From JALZAA01 sp036005605 (lineage in GTDB: Bacteria; Actinomycetota; Acidimicrobiia; IMCC26256; JACDBD01), in the NCBI GenBank assembly GCA_036005605.1, contig DASYQJ010000148.1:1-5776 (forward strand): DNA of 5,776 nucleotides. The letters run 5' to 3'. The notes beneath the pieces were generated by a model that worked only from the letters and a program-made list of their open reading frames with translations, had not been told where the DNA came from and did no database searches. A program made the position numbers and the translations under genes. Shown piece by piece: positions 1 to 5,776 of the stretch. Position 1 is the first letter of the stretch. Every line of letters starts with the position of its first letter.

Positions 1-2
1 CG

Positions 3-443
3 GCCGGTCTGGTGGTCCTCGGAGACATCGATATCACCGCCGTCTCCGAGAAGGAGCTCACCGTCGTGCGGCGCGACAAGATCGGCTTCGTCTTCCAGTC
101 GTACAACCTGATCCCGACGCTGAACGCCATCGAGAACATCACGCTCCCGCTTGCACTCGCCGGGAAGAAGCCCGACAAGCAGTGGCTCGACCGCGTCATC
201 AGCACCGTCGGTCTCGCGGACCGTCTCAACCACCGGCCCTCCGAGCTCTCCGGCGGCCAGCAGCAGCGGGTCGCCGTCGCGCGCGCGCTTGCCAGCCGGC
301 CGCAGGTCATCTTCGCCGACGAGCCCACCGGGAACCTCGACTCGAAGGCGAGTGCCGAGATCCTCGCGTTCATGCGACAGGCGGTCTCCGACCTGCACCA
401 GACGATCGTGATGGTCACCCACGACCCGGTCGCCGCCGGCTAG
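3..443 (+). CDS. ABC transporter ATP-binding protein, MacB/LolD type; 5' end outside the window, 3' end cut by an in-frame TAG
   Basis: This is the nucleotide-binding subunit of an ABC transporter that would hydrolyse ATP at the inner face of the membrane to drive the FtsX-type permease encoded next to it. Numbering from the first complete codon at 3, visible motifs are the Q-loop FVFQ (Gln32), the signature LSGGQQQR (82-89), Walker B with D-loop VIFADEPTGNLDS (catalytic Glu107) and the switch histidine in MVTHDP (His140). Walker A and roughly the first 50 residues lie left of the window. The GTG at 12 is therefore not the real start: the frame is open to the edge and already reads family-like sequence. 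The stop at 441-443 comes six codons after the switch histidine, earlier than in the family, where about 35 more residues normally follow. Those residues are encoded in the same frame downstream. Family assignment is firm; whether the gene works is uncertain. The exported substrate cannot be told. Confidence 0.93.
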   Translation, partial: AGLVVLGDIDITAVSEKELTVVRRDKIGFVFQSYNLIPTLNAIENITLPLALAGKKPDKQWLDRVISTVGLADRLNHRPSELSGGQQQRVAVARALASRPQVIFADEPTGNLDSKASAEILAFMRQAVSDLHQTIVMVTHDPVAAG

Positions 444-545
444 TCCGACCGCGTCGTCTTCCTCGAGGACGGCAAGATCGTCGACGAGCTCCAGCACCCT
501 ACGGCCGAAACGATCATCGACCGCGCCACTCACCTCGGCGAGTAA
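441..545 (+). pseudogene. Orphaned C-terminal tail of the ABC ATPase, in frame after the TAG
   Basis: After the TAG at 441-443 the same frame runs through 33 sense codons to TAA at 543-545. The codons read SDRVVFLEDGKIVDELQHP and onward, which is the usual end of MacB/LolD-type ATPases (a Y-A/S-D-R-V-V-F-L-x-D-G-x-I-V pattern following the H-loop). Of the 33 codons, 30 end in G or C, as in the neighbouring genes, so the tail does not look decayed. Relatives usually have Tyr at the TAG position, so one base change (TAC to TAG) explains the break. It could be a recent nonsense mutation, a sequencing or assembly error, or, less likely, a read-through stop. The true TAA lies 3 bases before the permease start, the spacing expected of an intact ATPase-permease operon. 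Confidence 0.85.
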
Positions 546-548
546 GCA

Positions 549-3116
549 GTGGGTCGCGTCACGATCAAGGGGCTGCTCGCGCACAAGCTCCGCTTCGCAC
601 TGACCGCGTTGGCAGTGATCCTCGGCGTCGCGTTCATGTCCGGCACGATGGTGTTGACCGACACGATCTCGAAAACCTTCGACAACCTGTTCGCCGACGT
701 GAACCGGGGCACCGACGCGTACGTGCGGAGCGCGCAGTCGTTGTCGAGCGGCTTCGGCGGGCCGGCGCGCCGGCAGCGCGGGCGCATTCCTGCGTCGCTC
801 CTTCCCGAGATCCAGTCGGTGTCCGGCGCCGCCGCCGCCGAGGGGAACCTGCAGTTCTACGCCCAGCTCGTCGACAAGAAGGGCGACGCGATCGGGAACC
901 CGCAGCAGGGAGCGCCCACGTTCGGCTTCAACTGGGGGACCGTCAAGGCGCTCAACCCGTACCGGCTCGAGCCGGGCGGCCAGGCGCCCCAGGACGGTCA
1001 GGTCGTGATCGATGCCGCGTCTGCCAAGGACGCCGGTTTCAAGGTCGGCGACACGATCACCATCCTCACGCAGGGCCCGCCCGGGCAGTACCAGATCTCC
1101 GGGATCGCCAAGTTCGGTGACGTTGACAGCGCGGCGGGATCGACCGCCGCGCTGTTCGACACCACGACGGCGCAGGCGATCACGGGCGCCTCCGACCAGT
1201 TCGACTCGATCTCGGTGGTGGCCGATCCGGGTGTCTCCCAGGAAACGCTCAGGGACCGGATCGCCGCCAAACTCGACAACAAGGCGTACCAGGTGCTGAC
1301 GGGCGCACAGATCACCAAGGAGAATCAGAGCGACATCAAGAACGCGCTCCAGTTCTTCAATGTCGCGCTGCTGGTCTTCGCCCTGATCGCCCTGTTCGTC
1401 GGCACGTTCATCATCTTCAACACGTTCTCGATCGTGGTCGCCCAACGGCTGCGCGAGATGGCACTTCTCCGTGCGCTCGGCGCCAGCGGCGGTCAAGTGT
1501 TGAGGTCAGTCCTGACGGAGGCGGTGCTCGTCGGGTTGTTCGCGTCGGTGATCGGGCTCGGCGCGGGCATCGTGCTGTCGAGTGCGCTGAAGGCGGTGCT
1601 GGACGCGTTCGGGTTCGACATCCCCGCCGGAGGGACCGTGGTCAGCGCCCAGACGGTGATCGTGGCGCTCCTCGTCGGTACCGGAGTGACGGTCATCTCG
1701 GCGATCGTCCCGGCCCGGAAGGCGTCGCGCGTTCCCCCCATTGCGGCGATGCGGGATGTCGCCACCGAGGGGCGCCCGCACTCCGCCCGACGGGTGCTCA
1801 TCGGGTTCGCCATCACCGCGCTCGGTGTCCTGACGCTGTTCGCGGGCCTCTTCGGCGAGCAGGGCATCCAGTTCGTCGGTCTCGGCGCGCTGATCGTGTT
1901 CATCGGCGTGTTCGTGCTCGGACCCGCCGTCGCGCGGCCGCTCAGCGACTGGATCGGCTGGCCGGCGGCACGGCTGCGCGGCATCACCGGCGAGCTCGCC
2001 CGCGAGAATGCCACGCGCAACCCCAAACGCACGTCGGCGACGGCGGCCGCGCTCATGATCGGCGTCGCGCTGGTCGGGTTCATCACGATCTTCGCGGCAT
2101 CGGCGAAGGAATCGATCGACGCCCAGGTCGACGAGTCGTTCAAAGCCGACTACGTGATCAGCACCGGCTCCGGGTTCGGCGCCGCCTTCGGCGGGTTCAG
2201 CCCGCAGCTGGCCTCCGACATCGCCAAGCTGCCGCAGGTCGGCGCATCGAGCCCGCTCCGGTTCAACCAGGCCGAGTTCGACGGCTCGAGCGGGTTCTTC
2301 GCCGGGATCGACCCCCGTTCGGCCACCGAGCTCTTCAACCTGAACGTCGAGGAAGGGAAGATCGGGGACCTCGCGCAGCCCAACAGCATCGGTATCTCAC
2401 GTGCGGCCGCCGACGACAAGCACTGGCGTCTCGGGAGCCGGGTCCAGACGCAGTTCCCGAACGGCACGACGCCCCTCACCGTCAAGACGATCTACGGCAA
2501 CGGCAACAAAGAGGGACTCTCCGATTATGCGTTGTCGATCGCGACCGTCAGCGAGCACTACACGTCGCAGCTCGATCAGTACGTGTTCGTCAAGCTCGCA
2601 TCGGGCGTCAGCCCGGTCGAGGGCCGCAAGGCGATCGACGGCGTGCTGAAGGCGTATCCGAACGCCGAGCTCCAGGACCGGACCGAGTTCAAGGACGCGC
2701 AGGCGGCGCAGATCAACCAGCTCCTCGGCTTGATCTACGTCATGCTCCTGTTGGCGGTGGTCATCGCCCTCATCGGGATCGCCAACACGCTGGCGCTCTC
2801 GATCTACGAGCGGACACGTGAGCTCGGGCTCCTGCGCGCCGTGGGCATGAGCCGGCGCCAGCTGCGCTCGAGCATCCGATGGGAGTCGGTGATCATCTCC
2901 CTCTTGGGCACGATCATCGGGCTCGTGATCGGCTTGTTCTTTGGATGGGCCGTGATCGAGGCGCTCAAGGACCAGGGCTTCACGAGGTTCGCGCCGCCAG
3001 CCGGGCAGTTGATCCTCGTCGTGATCGTCGGTGGCTTCGCCGGCGTGCTCGCCGCCGTCTTCCCGGCCCGCCGGGCCGCGAAGCTCGACGTCCTCCAGGC
3101 CGTGACGCACGAGTAA
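549..3116 (+). CDS. FtsX/MacB-type ABC transporter permease, about 10 membrane helices
   Basis: This 855-residue integral membrane protein is the probable partner of the ATPase just upstream, forming a type VII (MacB/LolCDE/FtsEX-like) ABC complex that couples cytoplasmic ATP hydrolysis to movement of extracytoplasmic domains. Likely helices lie near residues 14-35, 269-293, 322-346, 369-390, 416-434, 443-463, 497-518, 726-750, 779-805 and 820-842. Between helices 1 and 2 (about 36-265) and helices 7 and 8 (about 519-720) are two large MacB_PCD-like outer domains. Each is followed by an FtsX domain with a coupling region: RLREMALLRALG (301-311) and RTRELGLLRAVG (755-766). Each FtsX domain ends in a PAR motif (388-390 and 839-841). 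The start is GTG at 549, three bases after the ATPase TAA at 543-545, with no clear Shine-Dalgarno, so translational coupling is likely. The first residues, GRVTIKGLLAHKLR, form the usual basic stretch before helix 1. The frame is intact. Substrate (lipid, lipoprotein, peptide or drug) is unknown. Confidence 0.95.
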   Translation: MGRVTIKGLLAHKLRFALTALAVILGVAFMSGTMVLTDTISKTFDNLFADVNRGTDAYVRSAQSLSSGFGGPARRQRGRIPASLLPEIQSVSGAAAAEGNLQFYAQLVDKKGDAIGNPQQGAPTFGFNWGTVKALNPYRLEPGGQAPQDGQVVIDAASAKDAGFKVGDTITILTQGPPGQYQISGIAKFGDVDSAAGSTAALFDTTTAQAITGASDQFDSISVVADPGVSQETLRDRIAAKLDNKAYQVLTGAQITKENQSDIKNALQFFNVALLVFALIALFVGTFIIFNTFSIVVAQRLREMALLRALGASGGQVLRSVLTEAVLVGLFASVIGLGAGIVLSSALKAVLDAFGFDIPAGGTVVSAQTVIVALLVGTGVTVISAIVPARKASRVPPIAAMRDVATEGRPHSARRVLIGFAITALGVLTLFAGLFGEQGIQFVGLGALIVFIGVFVLGPAVARPLSDWIGWPAARLRGITGELARENATRNPKRTSATAAALMIGVALVGFITIFAASAKESIDAQVDESFKADYVISTGSGFGAAFGGFSPQLASDIAKLPQVGASSPLRFNQAEFDGSSGFFAGIDPRSATELFNLNVEEGKIGDLAQPNSIGISRAAADDKHWRLGSRVQTQFPNGTTPLTVKTIYGNGNKEGLSDYALSIATVSEHYTSQLDQYVFVKLASGVSPVEGRKAIDGVLKAYPNAELQDRTEFKDAQAAQINQLLGLIYVMLLLAVVIALIGIANTLALSIYERTRELGLLRAVGMSRRQLRSSIRWESVIISLLGTIIGLVIGLFFGWAVIEALKDQGFTRFAPPAGQLILVVIVGGFAGVLAAVFPARRAAKLDVLQAVTHE

Positions 3117-3137
3117 CCGACGGAACGGGGTTACTCG
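3110..3137. terminator. Inverted repeat between convergent genes, candidate bidirectional terminator
   Basis: The arms CGAGTAACC (3110-3118) and GGTTACTCG (3129-3137) are perfectly complementary over 9 bp and enclose a 10-base loop. The TAA of the permease (3114-3116) lies in the left arm and the TAA of purE, read on the minus strand (3131-3133), lies in the right arm. A transcript from either side would form the same hairpin. There is no T-tract after either arm, so this is not a canonical intrinsic terminator. A plain alternative is that both genes happen to end in a Glu codon, TAA and CC, giving the symmetry by chance. Confidence 0.45.
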
Positions 3138-3628
3138 AACTGCTTGCGGACGCCGTCGTCCTTCTCGCGCACCGCCTCGGCGAGCTCGGATTGGAACGCC
3201 TGCATCTGCCGGCTGAGCTCGGGGTTCGCCGCGGCGAGGATCCGGACCGCGAGGAGCCCGGCGTTGCGGGCCTCGCCGATGCCGACCGTCGCCACCGGAA
3301 TGCCGGGTGGCATCTGCACGATCGACAGCAGCGAGTCGAGGCCGTCGAGCTTCTCGCGGGGGACCGGCACTCCGACGACCGGGAGCGGCGTCATCGACGC
3401 CGTCATCCCCGGGAGGTGGGCGGCGCCGCCGGCGCCGGCGATGATCACCTGCAAGCCGCGGTCGGCGGCGGTGCTCGCGTAGTCGTAGAGCACGTCGGGC
3501 GTGCGGTGGGCAGACACCACGCGCACCTCGAACGCGACTCCGAACTCGGCGAGGACGTCGACCGCGGGCCGCATGACCGCGAGGTCGGAGTCGCTGCCCA
3601 TGATCACTCCGACGAGCACGCCTGGCAT
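3131..3628 (-). CDS. purE: N5-carboxyaminoimidazole ribonucleotide mutase, class I PurE
   Basis: PurE converts N5-CAIR to CAIR in de novo purine synthesis in the cytoplasm, normally following PurK, which makes N5-CAIR from AIR, ATP and bicarbonate. The 165-residue length is typical. Counting from the ATG at 3628, visible family motifs are GSDSD (11-15), SAHRTP (39-44, with the conserved His41), GAGGAAHLPGM (65-75), the stretch GVPV (86-89), and MPPGIPVATVGIG (106-118) followed by NAGLLAVRIL (122-131). These match class I bacterial enzymes. A longer frame opens at a GTG at 3661, but it adds eleven residues unlike the family and would run past the start of the divergent gene, so ATG at 3628 is preferred. 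No Shine-Dalgarno precedes it, and a TACCTT box 7 bases upstream suggests a leaderless transcript. No purK, purD or other purine gene is visible; the gene stands alone, converging on the permease with a 14-base gap. Confidence 0.95.
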   Translation of the reverse strand: MPGVLVGVIMGSDSDLAVMRPAVDVLAEFGVAFEVRVVSAHRTPDVLYDYASTAADRGLQVIIAGAGGAAHLPGMTASMTPLPVVGVPVPREKLDGLDSLLSIVQMPPGIPVATVGIGEARNAGLLAVRILAAANPELSRQMQAFQSELAEAVREKDDGVRKQFE

Positions 3629-3635
3629 GGACCCC

Positions 3636-3641
3636 AAGGTA
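3636..3641 (-). promoter_or_regulatory. Candidate -10 box of a leaderless purE promoter
   Basis: Read on the minus strand this is TACCTT, which fits the actinobacterial TANNNT -10 pattern. Seven bases (GGGGTCC) separate it from the purE ATG at 3628, which would put transcription initiation at or next to the start codon. No convincing -35 hexamer is seen at 17-18 bases spacing. It overlaps the opposing -10 box by two bases. The assignment rests on pattern and spacing only. Confidence 0.5.
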
Positions 3642-3645
3642 GCGT
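3640..3645 (+). promoter_or_regulatory. Candidate -10 box of a leaderless promoter for the nitronate monooxygenase gene
   Basis: TAGCGT fits TANNNT and lies six bases (GACCGC) before the ATG at 3652, the usual geometry of actinobacterial leaderless transcripts. No Shine-Dalgarno is present before the ATG, which agrees with this reading. The -35 region would fall inside the purE coding sequence and shows no strong hexamer. The TA at 3640-3641 is shared with the purE -10 box on the other strand. Confidence 0.5.
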
Positions 3646-3651
3646 GACCGC

Positions 3652-4632
3652 ATGAGGACACGACTGACTGATGCCCTGCAGATCGAGCATCCGGTGATGC
3701 TCGCCGGCATGGGCGGCGTCTCGTATCACACGCTCGTCGCCGCGGTGTCAGAAGCCGGCGGGTTCGGCTGCCTGGGCGCGTCGGCCATGAGCCAGGACGA
3801 GATGGTCGAGGAGATCCGCGCCGTGAAGGCGGCGACGAGCAAGCCGTTCGGCGTCGACCTCTTGACCGCGCTTCCCGAGCAGATGATGTCGAACATCGAG
3901 CTCGTGATCAGGGAGGGCGCGCAGGTCTTCGTCGCCGGGCTCGGCGTGCCGCGCGACGTGATCAAGCTCTGCCACGACAACAACGTCCTCGTCATCAACA
4001 TGTGCGGGAAGGTCCGCCACGCAGTCGCCGCCGTCGAAGCCGGCTGCGACATCGTCGTCGCCCAGGGAACCGAAGCCGGCGGCCACACCGGCACGGTGGC
4101 CACGATGCCGCTCGTGCCGCAGATGGTCGACGCAGTCGGCGACCGCGTCCCGGTCGTCGCCGCCGGCGGCCTGTTCGACGGGCGCGGCCTGGCGGCGTCG
4201 CTCGCGCTCGGCGCCGACGGCGTGTGGATCGGAACCCGCTTCATCGCCACGCCCGAAGCCCGTTCGACACCCGGCTACAAGGACGCGCTGCTCCGCACCG
4301 CCGAGGACGGCACCGTGGTCAGCCGCGCGTTCACGGGCAAGACGCTGCGGGCCGTCCGCAACAAGACGACGCAGTACTACGACGACCACCCCGGTGACTT
4401 GCGACCGTTCCCGGAGCAGCTGTTCAAGGCAGTGGAGGAGGGCACGCTGCACCTCACCGGAGGCGACGAGGCCGCCGGGGTCGATCCCGACCGCGAGTGC
4501 TACCCGGCCGGACAGGGGACGGGCGCGATCGACGCCCTCGTCCCGGCGGGCGAGCTCGTGCGAAGGTTCGTGACCGAGGCCGAAGCCGTGATCGAATCGC
4601 TCGGCGGCCTGCGGGCGCAGGCGCCGGCGTGA
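3652..4632 (+). CDS. Nitronate monooxygenase / 2-nitropropane dioxygenase-family FMN protein
   Basis: This 326-residue cytoplasmic TIM-barrel flavoprotein belongs to the family that includes nitronate monooxygenases (FMN- and O2-dependent oxidation of alkyl nitronates such as propionate 3-nitronate) and the FabK enoyl-ACP reductases. The N-terminal strand PVMLAGMGGVSYHTLVAAVS (14-33) and GGFGCLGAS (36-44) are the usual FMN-site start. AQGTEAGGHTG (137-147) carries His145, at the place of the catalytic histidine of nitronate monooxygenases. VAAGGLFDGRGLAASLALGA (169-188) and GVWIGTRF (190-197) are the glycine-rich FMN phosphate-binding segments. Length and motif order are normal. The ATG at 3652 gives the expected short N-terminus; there is no Shine-Dalgarno, and the TAGCGT box six bases upstream suggests a leaderless mRNA. 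The gene is divergent from purE and sits 13 bases upstream of an FAD disulfide reductase, probably in one operon. Family is secure; true substrate is not. Many actinobacterial members of this family are of unknown physiological role, and FabK activity is not excluded. Confidence 0.92.
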   Translation: MRTRLTDALQIEHPVMLAGMGGVSYHTLVAAVSEAGGFGCLGASAMSQDEMVEEIRAVKAATSKPFGVDLLTALPEQMMSNIELVIREGAQVFVAGLGVPRDVIKLCHDNNVLVINMCGKVRHAVAAVEAGCDIVVAQGTEAGGHTGTVATMPLVPQMVDAVGDRVPVVAAGGLFDGRGLAASLALGADGVWIGTRFIATPEARSTPGYKDALLRTAEDGTVVSRAFTGKTLRAVRNKTTQYYDDHPGDLRPFPEQLFKAVEEGTLHLTGGDEAAGVDPDRECYPAGQGTGAIDALVPAGELVRRFVTEAEAVIESLGGLRAQAPA

Positions 4633-4645
4633 GGCTCGATCTGGA

Positions 4646-5776
4646 GTGATCGAGCGGCTCGTCGTCATCGGCGGCGACGCTGCCGGTATGACCGCGGCGG
4701 CGCGCGCCCGGCGCCGCCGCGACCCCGAGGACCTCGACGTCATCGCCTTCGAGCGCGGTCCCTACACGTCGTACTCGGCGTGCGGCATCCCGTACTTCGT
4801 CGGGGACCTCCTGTCTGACATCGACGGGCTCGTCGCCCGTTCGCCCGACGAACACCGCAAGAACGGCATCGACGTGCGTACCGGCCACGAGGTCGTCGCC
4901 ATCGACGTGAACAAGCGGCGCGTGCGCGTGCGCGATCTCGCCGGCGGCGGCGAGCGTGACGAGCCCTTCGACCAGCTTGTGGTGGCGGCGGGCTCGGTGC
5001 CGACGCGGCCGGACGTTCCTGGCGTTGACGCCGAGGGCATCTTCGGGGTGCAGACCCTGGCCGACGGCGTACGCGTGCGGCAGGCCGTCGACGAGCGCGA
5101 GCCGAGACGGGCGGTCGTCGTCGGGGGCGGCTATGTCGGGCTCGAGATGGCGGAGGCGCTCGTCCGGCGCGGCCTCGAGGTCGCCCTGGTCGACCGCACC
5201 GAGCAGCCGATGGCGTCCACGCTCGACCTCGACATGGGGGACCTCGTCGCCGACGCGCTCCGAGCTGTCGGCGTGACGCTCCACCTGGGCGAGGCGGTCG
5301 ACGGGTTCGAGGTCGACAACGGATCGGTCCGTGCCGTGCGCACGGCCAACCGATCGTTCCCCGCCGACATCGTCATCCTGGGCCTTGGCGTTCGACCGAA
5401 CGTCGCGCTCGCGCGGGAGGGCGGCATCGCCATCGGCAACAAGGGCGGCATCGTCACAGACGCTCGCATGGAGACGAGCATCGGCGGCGTGTGGGCGGCG
5501 GGGGACTGCGTCGAGTCAGTTGACCGGATCACCGGCATGCCCGTCGTGGTCGCGCTCGGCACCCATGCCAACAAGCAGGGGCGCGTCGTGGGGATCAACG
5601 CCACCGGCGGCGACGTGCGATTCCCCGGCGTGGTCGGCACCGCGGTCTCGAAGATCTGCGTCTACGAGGTCGCACGCGTCGGACTCACCGAGCGCGAGGC
5701 CGCCGGTCTGGACCTCGATGTGGTGGCGGCCAAGATCGAGTCGACCAGCAGGGCGGGCTATTACCCGGGCGCGGCG
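4646..5776 (+). CDS. FAD/NAD(P)H-dependent disulfide reductase, CoA-disulfide reductase/NADH oxidase-like; 3' end outside the window
   Basis: The frame is open for 377 codons from GTG at 4646 to the right edge with no stop. The product is a two-dinucleotide-fold flavoprotein that would pass electrons from NAD(P)H through FAD to a single redox cysteine. Visible motifs are the FAD-binding VVIGGDAAGMTAAARARRR (6-24), SYSACGIPYFVGD (43-55) with Cys46 at the single active-site cysteine of CoA-disulfide reductases and NADH oxidases, the NAD(P)H-binding VVVGGGYVGLEMAEAL (157-172), GLGVRPN (247-253), and the second FAD motif GVWAAGD (281-287). The C-terminal dimerisation domain has begun (about residue 330 onward) and ends in the family-like RAGYYPGA; roughly 70 residues are probably missing. 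GTG at 4646 is chosen because the next candidate, ATG at 4688, would remove the FAD glycine motif. A GAGG at 4631-4634 lies 11 bases upstream, a rather long spacing. The substrate may be CoA disulfide, CoA persulfide or oxygen; motifs alone do not decide. Confidence 0.93.
   Translation, partial: MIERLVVIGGDAAGMTAAARARRRRDPEDLDVIAFERGPYTSYSACGIPYFVGDLLSDIDGLVARSPDEHRKNGIDVRTGHEVVAIDVNKRRVRVRDLAGGGERDEPFDQLVVAAGSVPTRPDVPGVDAEGIFGVQTLADGVRVRQAVDEREPRRAVVVGGGYVGLEMAEALVRRGLEVALVDRTEQPMASTLDLDMGDLVADALRAVGVTLHLGEAVDGFEVDNGSVRAVRTANRSFPADIVILGLGVRPNVALAREGGIAIGNKGGIVTDARMETSIGGVWAAGDCVESVDRITGMPVVVALGTHANKQGRVVGINATGGDVRFPGVVGTAVSKICVYEVARVGLTEREAAGLDLDVVAAKIESTSRAGYYPGAA

Noticed and set aside
12..443. 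GTG at 12 as the start of the ATPase gene
   Set aside because: The frame is open to the window edge, and the protein from 12 lacks Walker A and the first strands of the domain, so the real start lies outside the window.
182..1120. 312-codon plus-strand open frame across the ATPase-permease junction
   Set aside because: The product is Arg/Ala/Pro-rich with no recognisable motifs; it is a shadow of the two ABC genes.
1493..2143. 216-codon minus-strand open frame inside the permease
   Set aside because: It is antisense to conserved FtsX segments, has no family motifs and no start signal.
3629..3661. Longer purE start at the GTG ending at 3661
   Set aside because: The added eleven residues do not fit PurE N-termini and the extension would overlap the divergent gene; ATG at 3628 gives the standard length.
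2397..3710. 437-codon minus-strand open frame overlapping purE and the permease 3' half
   Set aside because: It is low-complexity and rich in Arg, Pro, Ala and Asp, as expected for an off-frame reading of GC-rich DNA, and it covers two well-supported genes in other frames.
4688..4690. ATG at 4688 as the start of the FAD reductase
   Set aside because: It would remove the first beta strand and the GGDAAG FAD-binding motif.
3748..4743. 331-codon minus-strand open frame antisense to the monooxygenase gene
   Set aside because: It lies antisense to a motif-complete flavoprotein and its composition is that of an off-frame reading.
1..5776. A mobile element, defence system, CRISPR array or RNA gene
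   Set aside because: No transposase, integrase, regularly spaced repeats, terminal inverted repeats, tRNA-like folds or composition shift were seen; all genes are common housekeeping or transport families.

Overview
The window is GC-rich, with codon third positions dominated by G and C. It is densely packed with ordinary chromosomal genes. Short gaps, GTG starts, poor Shine-Dalgarno signals and TANNNT-type -10 boxes six or seven bases from start codons suggest a high-GC actinobacterium. The permease style would fit an Acidimicrobiia- or Thermoleophilia-like lineage, but I cannot fix the taxon from sequence alone.

Layout. (1) Positions 1-545, + strand: the 3' part of an ABC-transporter ATPase of the MacB/LolD type. 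It is cut by the window edge and broken by an in-frame TAG at 441-443; the reading frame then continues in good coding style to the expected TAA at 543-545. (2) Positions 549-3116, + strand: its partner, an 855-residue FtsX/MacB-type permease with about ten membrane helices. (3) Positions 3131-3628, - strand: purE, converging on the permease. A perfect 9-bp inverted repeat (3110-3137) spans the junction and contains both stop codons. (4) Positions 3652-4632, + strand: a nitronate monooxygenase-like FMN TIM-barrel protein, divergent from purE. The two start codons are only 23 bases apart, and the gap holds two overlapping, oppositely facing -10-like boxes. (5) Positions 4646-5776, + strand: an FAD/NAD(P)H-dependent disulfide reductase resembling CoA-disulfide reductase, open at the right edge.

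How the genes relate. The ATPase and permease would form one exporter or envelope mechanotransmission complex. purE acts alone here in de novo purine synthesis, with no purK visible. The two flavoproteins are closely spaced and probably share one transcript from the putative leaderless promoter upstream of the monooxygenase. There is no RNA gene, mobile element, CRISPR array or phage signal, and no gene-free stretch longer than 100 bases.

I see no new multi-gene system. The points most worth checking are the in-frame amber codon, the overlapping divergent leaderless promoters, and the shared-stop hairpin between the convergent genes.
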